Shown: positions 1 to 4,214 of the stretch, in pieces
Layout: the number at the start of each line of letters is the position of its first letter
Position numbering within the stretch: the stretch's first letter is position 1
Source of the DNA: Aquamicrobium sp.
GTDB taxonomy: Bacteria; Pseudomonadota; Alphaproteobacteria; Rhizobiales; Rhizobiaceae
Assembly (NCBI GenBank): GCA_014860725.1
Contig: JACZJD010000048.1
Span: 1-5,148, forward strand
DNA length: 5,148 bases
Direction of reading: 5' to 3'
Translations under genes and position numbers: made by a program
Notes under the pieces: generated by a model
Told to the model about the DNA's origin: nothing
What the model saw: only the letters and a program-made list of their open reading frames with translations
The model's database searches: none

Positions 1-1256
1 GCCTCCAGCACGGTCACGGAGTGGCCGCGCTCGGCGGCCACGCGCGCCGCCTCCAGCCCGGCCGGGCCGGCCCCCACGACGACCACCTTCTTCAGCGGCC
101 CGACGGCGCGGGAGATCACGTGCGGGATCATCGCCTCGCGGCCGGTCGCGGCATTGTGGATGCACAGCGCCTCGCCGCCCTCGTAGATGCGGTCGAGGCA
201 ATAGGTGGCGCCGACGCAGGGCCGGATGCGGTGCTCCTCGCCGGCCATCACCTTGGCGACGATGTGCGGGTCGGCGATGTGCGGCCGCGTCAGGCCGACC
301 ATGTCGAGCTTGCCGCTGGCGATGGCATGGCGGGCCGTCGCCACGTCCGAGATGCGCGCGGCGTGAAACACCGGGAAGCCGGTCGCCGCCCGCACCTCGC
401 CGGCGAAGTCGAGATGCGGCGCCGAGCGCATGCCGGAAATCGGGATGACGCGGGTCAGCGCCGCGTCGGTCTCGATGGTGCCGCGGATGATGTTGAGGAA
501 GTCGAACTTGCCCGACTGCGCCAGCCGCCGCGCGATCTCGACGCCCTCCTCGCGCGACAGGCCGGTCGCCATGTCCTCGTCGGCGACCATGCGGATGCCG
601 ATGACGAACCCGTCGCCGACGGCCTTGCGCACCGCGTCGATGACGCGCCAGGTGAAGCGCAGCCGGTCGTCGAGCGAGCCGTTGTATTCGTCGTCGCGGC
701 GGTTGGTGGCCGGCGACCAGAACGAATCCATCAGATGGCCGTAGGCCTCGAACTCGATGCCGTCGAGCCCGGCCGCCTGCATGCGCTGGGCCGCAGTGGC
801 ATAGTCGGCGACGATGCGGTCGATGTCCCAGTCCTCGGCCGCCTTGGGGAAGGCGCGGTGCGCCGGCTCGCGCACCGCCGACGGCGCCAGCACCGGCAGC
901 CAGTCGGCCTTGTTCCACCCCGTTCGGCGGCCCAGATGCGTGAGCTGAATCATCACCTTGCAGTCGTGCTCGTGGCAGGCGTCGGCGAGCTCCCGCAACC
1001 ATGGCACGATCTCGTCGCGCCAGGCGTGCAGGTTGCCGAAGGCGGCCGGGCTGTCGCGCGACACGATGGCCGAGCCCGCCGTCATGGTCAGCGCCATGCC
1101 GCCGCGCGCCTTCTCGGCGTGGTAGAGCCGGTAGCGCGCCTTCGGCATGCCGTCCTTGGAATAGGCCGGCTCGTGGCTGGTCGACATGACGCGGTTCTTC
1201 AGCGTCAGGTGCCTGAGCCGGTAGGGTTGAAGGAGGGGATCGCCGGTCGCAGTCAT
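1..1256 (-). CDS. NADH:flavin oxidoreductase, DgcA/StcD-like N-methyl amine demethylase (3' end missing)
   Basis: This is the N-terminal 418 codons of a trimethylamine dehydrogenase/2,4-dienoyl-CoA reductase family flavoprotein. Family members are usually about 650-700 residues, so roughly the last third lies beyond the left edge. Residues 8-340 form an Old Yellow Enzyme-type FMN barrel, with QLTHLGRR at 104-111 and the SPATNRR...EYNGSLDDRLRF stretch at 181-201. Next comes a cysteine cluster (Cys347, Cys353, Cys365), then a Rossmann nucleotide-binding motif VVVVGAGPAG at 391-400 that starts the second domain. The wording of these motifs resembles the group annotated as N-methylproline demethylase (StcD) or dimethylglycine demethylase (DgcA). 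The expected reaction is oxidative N-demethylation of a tertiary or secondary methylamine in the cytoplasm. One expected Fe-S cysteine is alanine (Ala350). The start at 1256 has AGGA five bases upstream. An in-frame ATG at 1283 would add nine residues but has almost no spacer from its Shine-Dalgarno sequence. The gene follows the MttB-like gene by 46 bases on the same strand, so co-transcription is likely. The family is secure; the substrate is inferred. Confidence 0.88.
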   Translation of the reverse strand, partial: MTATGDPLLQPYRLRHLTLKNRVMSTSHEPAYSKDGMPKARYRLYHAEKARGGMALTMTAGSAIVSRDSPAAFGNLHAWRDEIVPWLRELADACHEHDCKVMIQLTHLGRRTGWNKADWLPVLAPSAVREPAHRAFPKAAEDWDIDRIVADYATAAQRMQAAGLDGIEFEAYGHLMDSFWSPATNRRDDEYNGSLDDRLRFTWRVIDAVRKAVGDGFVIGIRMVADEDMATGLSREEGVEIARRLAQSGKFDFLNIIRGTIETDAALTRVIPISGMRSAPHLDFAGEVRAATGFPVFHAARISDVATARHAIASGKLDMVGLTRPHIADPHIVAKVMAGEEHRIRPCVGATYCLDRIYEGGEALCIHNAATGREAMIPHVISRAVGPLKKVVVVGAGPAGLEAARVAAERGHSVTVLE

Positions 1257-1258
1257 CG

Positions 1259-1294
1259 CGTTCCTGCCCGTTCTCCTGCCCATTCTCCTGATTG
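1259..1294 (-). repeat. Three imperfect 12-base tandem units carrying Shine-Dalgarno-like CAGGA
   Basis: Read on the minus strand, the gap between the two operon genes has CAGGA at 1290-1286, 1278-1274 and 1266-1262, exactly 12 bases apart. The surrounding units are nearly identical: GGAGAATGGG, then GGAGAACGGG, then a diverged third copy. The last copy lies at normal Shine-Dalgarno distance from the ATG at 1256. The middle part contains an in-frame alternative ATG (1283-1281). The array probably arose by slippage. It may provide several ribosome docking sites, but that role is inferred. Confidence 0.6.
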
Positions 1295-1302
1295 CCCTGT
1301 CT

Positions 1303-2877
1303 TCAATACCACGCATCCTCCATCGCCGCCTTGCGGCGTGCGATGAAGTCCTGCAGCGCCTCGTCCATGGCCTCGTCGAGCGGCGGGGCCTCGTATTCGG
1401 CCAGCGCCTGCTTCCAGCGCTTGTTGGCCCGTGCGGCGGCATCCGTCGCGCCCGCCGCCTCCCATTTCTCGAAGGATTCGTTGTCGGCGATCCCGGAATC
1501 CCAGAAGGCAGTCTCGTAGTTGGCCATGGTGTGGGCGCAGCCGAAGAAATGGTGCCCGGGCCCGACCTCGCGGAAGGCGTCGAGCGCGAGCTGGTTGTCG
1601 TCCACCTTCACCCCGTCGAGATAGGTGTGCAGCGCGCCGCAGAAATCCGCGTCCATGACGAACTTCTCGTAGGACATGGACAAGAGCCCGTCTAGGAAGC
1701 CGGCCGAATGCAGGATGAAGTTCGCCCCGCAATGCACGGCCGCCAGCATCGACATCGTGCCCTCGTTCATGGCGTGCGCGTCGGGCAGCTTGGAGGTGGT
1801 GAAGTTGCCCGAGCACCGGAGCGGCAGGTTGAGCCGGCGGGCGAGCTGGCCTACCACCATCGAGCCGATGGCGGGCTCTGGCGTGCCGAAGGTCGGCGCG
1901 CCCGAGCGCAGCGACATCGACGACAGGAAGTTGCCGAAGATCACCGGCGCGCCGGGGCGCTCGAGCTGGGTCAGCGCGCAGCCGGCCATGGTCTCGGCCA
2001 GCGACTGGGCGATGGCGCCGGCATTCGTCACCGGCCCCATGGCGCCGCCGAGGATGAACGGCACGATCACCGCCGCCTGGTTGGCGCGGGCATAGGCGCG
2101 CAGCGCCAGCGTCATGGTGCCGTCCCACACCAGCGGCGAGTTGACGTTGACGTTGCCGAGGATGACGCAGTTCTCCTCGGCGAACGCCTCGCCGAAGACG
2201 ATGCGCGCCATGGCGATGGAATCCTCGGCCCGGCTCTCCGCCGTCACCGAGCCCATGAATGCGCGGTCGGAATATTTGATGTGGCTGTAGACCATGTCGA
2301 GGTGGCGCTTGTTGACCGGCACGTCCACCGGCTCGCAGATCGTGCCGCCCGAATGGTGCAGCCACGGCGAGGACTGCGCCAGCTTCACGAAGTTGCGGAA
2401 GTCCTCGATGGTGCCGTAGCGCCGGCCCCGGTCGAGGTCCATGACGAAGGGCGAGCCGTAGGCCGGCGAGAAAACGACCGATCTGCCGCCGATCTCCACC
2501 GAGCGCGCCGGGTTGGGCGCATGCTGGGTGAAGCTTGCCGGCGCGGTCTTGAGGATATCGCGCAAAAGGCCCTTCTCGAAGCGCACCAGCACGCCGTCCA
2601 CCTTGGCGCCGGCCCGCTTCCAGTGCTCGATGGCCACGGGGTCGTCGCGGAACTCGATGCCGATCTCCTCGAGGATGCGATCGGCCGTCTGCTCGATGCG
2701 GACGAGGTTCTCCTCCGACAGCACGTCGTAGGTGGGGATGTTGCGCACGATATAGGGCCGGCCGAGCCCCTGCGAGGGGTGGGTGCGCTGCTCGCGCCTC
2801 GCGGTGCGCCCGCCGCGCTCGCGGCGGCGGGCCGCGCTGCTCTCCGTCGTGCTCTCCGTCTTGGCGGCGACATCCAT
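1303..2877 (-). CDS. Trimethylamine methyltransferase (MttB) superfamily protein, non-pyrrolysine type
   Basis: This complete gene encodes 524 residues, about the usual length for alphaproteobacterial MttB homologues. MttB-family enzymes transfer a methyl group from a methylated amine to a cognate corrinoid protein. Homologues lacking pyrrolysine, such as the glycine betaine methyltransferase MtgB, act on quaternary amines. An Arg-rich N-terminal stretch (about 17-40) leads into RPYIVRNIPTYDVLSEENL (40-58). The barrel body contains GNVNVNSPLVWDG (241-253), VPFILGGAMGPVT (272-284), GNFLSSMSLRSGAPTFGTPE (315-334), the KLPDAHAMNEGTMSMLAAVHCGAN stretch (363-386) and SYEKFVMDADFCG (402-414). No in-frame stop, amber included, interrupts it, so it is not a pyrrolysine enzyme. 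The start at 2877 is chosen because AAAGGG lies seven bases upstream. An ATG at 2937 in the same frame would put the start inside the palindrome and promoter region and adds residues unlike the family. It is first in the leftward operon, ahead of the flavoprotein demethylase, and divergent from a LysR regulator. The exact substrate cannot be read from the sequence; a betaine is most likely from the neighbours. Confidence 0.9.
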   Translation of the reverse strand: MDVAAKTESTTESSAARRRERGGRTARREQRTHPSQGLGRPYIVRNIPTYDVLSEENLVRIEQTADRILEEIGIEFRDDPVAIEHWKRAGAKVDGVLVRFEKGLLRDILKTAPASFTQHAPNPARSVEIGGRSVVFSPAYGSPFVMDLDRGRRYGTIEDFRNFVKLAQSSPWLHHSGGTICEPVDVPVNKRHLDMVYSHIKYSDRAFMGSVTAESRAEDSIAMARIVFGEAFAEENCVILGNVNVNSPLVWDGTMTLALRAYARANQAAVIVPFILGGAMGPVTNAGAIAQSLAETMAGCALTQLERPGAPVIFGNFLSSMSLRSGAPTFGTPEPAIGSMVVGQLARRLNLPLRCSGNFTTSKLPDAHAMNEGTMSMLAAVHCGANFILHSAGFLDGLLSMSYEKFVMDADFCGALHTYLDGVKVDDNQLALDAFREVGPGHHFFGCAHTMANYETAFWDSGIADNESFEKWEAAGATDAAARANKRWKQALAEYEAPPLDEAMDEALQDFIARRKAAMEDAWY

Positions 2878-2931
2878 GACGAGGCCCTTTCCCGTTTGCG
2901 ACAGCGATGGTCGGCAAAAGCCGCTGCGCAT

Positions 2932-2960
2932 GAGCATCCGTTATGCGATAACAGCGTCAA
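2932..2960 (-). promoter_or_regulatory. Candidate sigma-70-type promoter for the leftward mttB-like operon
   Basis: On the minus strand TTGACG (2960-2955) matches the -35 consensus at five of six positions. Seventeen bases further is ATGCTC (2937-2932); at 16 bases the hexamer is GATGCT, matching TATAAT at three positions. The -10 element is therefore poor, as expected for an activated promoter. The inverted repeat at 2940-2952 lies wholly inside the spacer. The start codon at 2877 would leave a leader of roughly 45-50 bases. Confidence 0.4.
2940..2952. promoter_or_regulatory. Perfect inverted repeat GTTAT-GCG-ATAAC, possible operator
   Basis: Two 5-base arms (GTTAT and ATAAC) flank GCG. The dyad is in the middle of the divergent region and within the spacer of the candidate leftward promoter. 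It is a little shorter than the classical LysR T-N11-A box, so binding by the adjacent regulator is plausible but not shown by the motif. Confidence 0.45.
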
Positions 2961-2996
2961 CGTCACTTTTTCACACGTTACGCATGAGGCAGGCTC

Positions 2997-3914
2997 ATGT
3001 CTGGATTCCGCCGTCAGCTTCCGTCCATGACCTCGCTGGTGGTGTTCGAGGCCGCCGCCAGGCAGGCGAGCTTCACCCGGGCGGCCTCGGAGCTCGGCAT
3101 CACCCAGGCCGCCGTCAGCCGTCAGGTGCAGGCGCTGGAGGCGACGCTGGGCTTCTCGCTGTTCCGCCGGCTGCACCGCTCGATCGAGCTGACCGAGCGC
3201 GGCCACACTTTGTCGAAGTCGATGTCCGAGGCGCTCGGCATCATCGCCCGCACGGTGCAGGCCATCGCCGACGAGAAGAAGCCGGGCGAGCTGGTCATCG
3301 CCGCCTCGGTCGCGTTCTCGCATTTCTGGCTGCTGCCGAAGATCTTCGACTTCCGCCGCACCAACCCCGAGGTCAAGCTCAAGATCGTCACCCAGGACAG
3401 CGCCGTGAACCTGCTGCGCGAGGACATCGACGTCGCCATCCGCTACGGCGAGGGCGGCTGGCCGGACGGCAAGGCCGTGGCGCTGTTCAGCGACGACGTC
3501 TTTCCCGTGTGCAGCCCCGACTATCTCGAGCGCCACGGCTCGCCCGACTGCGTCGCCGACCTCGCCCGCCACAACCTCATCGCCAGCGACTCGCAGGACC
3601 CGTCCTGGACCGGCTGGGAGCGCTGGCTCTCCGCCTTCGGCTACAGCGGCGCGGCGCGCAACATCACGCTGAGCTGCAATTTCTACACCGACGCCATCCA
3701 CGCCGCGATGCGCGGCGAGGGCATCGCGCTCGGCTGGAACCGGCTGGTGCACGACCTGATCCGCTCCAACCAGCTCGTGCGCGTCTCGGCCGAGTCGCTG
3801 CGCACGCGCGAGGCCTATTACGTGGTGCTGAAGCACGACCATGCCGCCAGGCCGCAGGTCGAGGCCTTCATGCGCTGGATTCGCACCGAGACGGGTGAGT
3901 TGCCGCCGATCTGA
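2997..3914 (+). CDS. LysR-family transcriptional regulator, GcvA-like
   Basis: This complete gene encodes 305 residues, the normal length for a LysR regulator. The N-terminal winged helix-turn-helix covers about residues 9-66, with the recognition region SFTRAASELGITQAAVSRQV at 25-44 followed by LFRRLHRSIELTERG (55-69). The effector-binding domain starts near residue 97 (GELVIAASVAF). It includes the GcvA-subgroup signature DVAIRYGEGGWPDG (145-158) and the motif AAMRGEGIALGW (236-247). The ATG at 2997 is preceded by a weak GAGGCAGG; starting here gives the short lead-in usual before the helix-turn-helix. An ATG at 2984 is out of frame. Its divergent position makes the MttB-like/flavoprotein operon the prime target. 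The rightward transporter operon is a second candidate. The inducer is unknown, presumably a methylated amine or a demethylation product. Confidence 0.93.
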   Translation: MSGFRRQLPSMTSLVVFEAAARQASFTRAASELGITQAAVSRQVQALEATLGFSLFRRLHRSIELTERGHTLSKSMSEALGIIARTVQAIADEKKPGELVIAASVAFSHFWLLPKIFDFRRTNPEVKLKIVTQDSAVNLLREDIDVAIRYGEGGWPDGKAVALFSDDVFPVCSPDYLERHGSPDCVADLARHNLIASDSQDPSWTGWERWLSAFGYSGAARNITLSCNFYTDAIHAAMRGEGIALGWNRLVHDLIRSNQLVRVSAESLRTREAYYVVLKHDHAARPQVEAFMRWIRTETGELPPI

Positions 3915-3965
3915 CGCCTGCCCGTCAGCCGGGCCGCCCGTCGCCGGTGGCATTACCTCAGGTCA

Positions 3966-3988
3966 TGCACCGCATTCGTGGCGGTGCA
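3966..3988. promoter_or_regulatory. 8-base-arm inverted repeat, operator or weak terminator
   Basis: The arms TGCACCGC (3966-3973) and GCGGTGCA (3981-3988) are perfectly complementary around a 7-base loop. The repeat lies 51 bases after the stop of the LysR gene. It is followed by GTTTACAAG rather than a run of T, so it is a poor intrinsic terminator. It lies directly before the AT-richer promoter-like patch of the transporter gene, where an operator would be expected. Both readings remain open. Confidence 0.5.
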
Positions 3989-3989
3989 G

Positions 3990-4028
3990 TTTACAAGCCG
4001 GCTCGGTGCTTGAAATCATGACTTCCAG
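3990..4028 (+). promoter_or_regulatory. Promoter-like AT-richer patch with 20-base imperfect palindrome
   Basis: This is the only AT-richer stretch in the 299-base gap before the transporter gene. TTTACA (3990-3995) resembles a -35 element and TGAAAT (4011-4016, 15-base spacer) matches the -10 consensus at four of six positions. The spacing is short, so the assignment is weak. An imperfect palindrome at 4009-4028 pairs at eight of ten positions about its centre (TCATGA) and overlaps the supposed -10. A transcript from here would carry a leader of about 190 bases before the transporter start. Confidence 0.3.
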
Positions 4029-4030
4029 AA

Positions 4031-4076
4031 CGGGCGACGACGCCCGCCGGCAAGCCCCTCCGCAAAGCAAGGGGGC
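4031..4076 (+). other. Two consecutive GC hairpins in the presumed 5' leader
   Basis: CGGGCG (4031-4036) and CGCCCG (4041-4046) form a perfect 6-base-pair stem with an ACGA loop. Next, GCCCC (4054-4058) pairs with GGGGC (4072-4076), extended by a T-G wobble. Neither is followed by a T run. Together they suggest a structured leader upstream of the small ORF. I could not match the arrangement to a known riboswitch class, and short stems arise easily in DNA this GC-rich. Confidence 0.35.
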
Positions 4077-4097
4077 ACGAAGAGGGGTGGAGGAAGG

Positions 4098-4214
4098 ATG
4101 CGCAACGCCGCGACAGGTGCGCTCGGGACGGCCGGTCCGCCTCCGGCCCGGCACGTCCGCCCGGCCGCGCCCCATCTTCCCGCCCCCCATCTTGCCATCG
4201 GGGGTTCTTCCTGA
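4098..4214 (+). CDS. Proline-rich 38-residue small ORF, candidate leader peptide coupled to the transporter ATPase
   Basis: An ATG at 4098 is preceded by a strong Shine-Dalgarno sequence GGAGGA (4089-4094) at near-ideal spacing. It opens a 38-codon frame whose TGA (4212-4214) overlaps the ATG of the next gene as TGATG, the classical arrangement for translational coupling. The peptide contains seven prolines, including a consecutive Pro14-Pro15-Pro16 that could stall ribosomes, and a near-repeat PHLPA/PHLA (residues 25-33). It has no recognisable domain, signal peptide or membrane segment. Third-position GC (27 of 37 sense codons) is lower than in the neighbouring genes, so protein-level selection is doubtful. 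A role in tuning translation of the downstream transporter is inferred. The alternative is a fortuitous frame. No function of the peptide itself is claimed. Confidence 0.45.
   Translation: MRNAATGALGTAGPPPARHVRPAAPHLPAPHLAIGGSS
4130..4166 (+). other. Alternative hairpin set: one GGCCGG facing two CCGGCC copies
   Basis: GGCCGG (4130-4135) can pair perfectly with CCGGCC at 4143-4148 or with the identical copy at 4161-4166. The nearer pairing spans the three consecutive proline codons (4137-4145) of the small ORF. Mutually exclusive pairings are the layout seen in attenuators. In this base composition the pattern could also be chance. Confidence 0.3.
4170..4199 (+). repeat. 15-base tandem near-repeat inside the small ORF
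   Basis: CCCCATCTT occurs at 4170-4178 and 4185-4193, exactly 15 bases apart. The two units differ only in their last six bases. They keep the reading frame and encode PHLPA and PHLAI in the small ORF. This probably reflects a short tandem duplication. Confidence 0.6.
4184..4204 (+). promoter_or_regulatory. Hairpin masking the GGGGG ahead of the transporter start
   Basis: CCCCC (4184-4188) pairs with GGGGG (4200-4204), and AT/AT can extend the stem inward past one bulged C. GGGGG is the only Shine-Dalgarno-like sequence before the ATG at 4214, nine bases away. Folding would hide it, and a ribosome translating the small ORF would open it. The following TTCTTCC is too short for a confident terminator, although weak termination is possible. 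Confidence 0.4.

Larger units (their letters stand above)
2927..2988. repeat. Direct repeat CGCATGAG, two copies flanking the palindrome
   Basis: Identical 8-base copies occur at 2927-2934 and 2981-2988, with starts 54 bases apart, about five helical turns. They bracket the inverted repeat at 2940-2952. The right copy overlaps the ribosome-binding region of the LysR gene. Same-face placement would suit a tetrameric LysR protein contacting two half-sites, but chance duplication of eight bases is not excluded. Confidence 0.4.
2878..2996. promoter_or_regulatory. Divergent intergenic control region between mttB-like gene and LysR regulator
   Basis: These 119 bases separate two divergently transcribed genes and are visibly richer in A and T (2936-2985) than the flanking coding DNA. 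They hold a perfect inverted repeat, a duplicated CGCATGAG, a duplicated CGTTAYGC (2939-2946 and 2976-2983) and a TTGACG hexamer on the minus strand. LysR-family regulators typically bind such a shared region, repress their own gene and activate the divergent operon. That role is inferred from the layout. The weak Shine-Dalgarno sequence of the regulator (GAGGCAGG, 2986-2993) lies at its right end. Confidence 0.7.

Noticed and set aside
21..1346. Long open frame on the plus strand, antisense to the flavoprotein gene
   Set aside because: Its product is dominated by Arg, Ala, Gly and His without any domain, as expected opposite a GC-rich gene. The minus strand carries clear family motifs throughout.
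1303..2877. Possible pyrrolysine (amber) codon in the MttB-like gene
   Set aside because: The frame from 2877 to 1303 is open with a single terminal TGA, so no read-through of TAG is needed.
1253..2917. Minus-strand open frame of about 550 codons shifted relative to the MttB-like gene
   Set aside because: It is a low-complexity Arg/Gly/Ala product without motifs. The overlapping frame reads as a full MttB family protein.
2878..2996. Cobalamin riboswitch ahead of the MttB-like gene
   Set aside because: A corrinoid-dependent pathway made this worth looking for, but no B12-box-like sequence was seen and the 119-base region is too short for the usual element.
1708..3030. Plus-strand open frame of about 440 codons opposite the MttB-like gene and the intergenic region
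   Set aside because: It crosses the control region and the regulator start, has no recognisable domain and has a composition typical of an antisense shadow.
2385..3953. Minus-strand open frame spanning the LysR gene and the divergent region
   Set aside because: It would remove the intergenic control region and lies opposite an unmistakable LysR regulator. There is no domain in its product.
3966..3988. Confident intrinsic terminator for the LysR gene
   Set aside because: The stem is perfect but is followed by GTTTACAAG, not a T tract, so it is listed only as an operator-or-terminator candidate.
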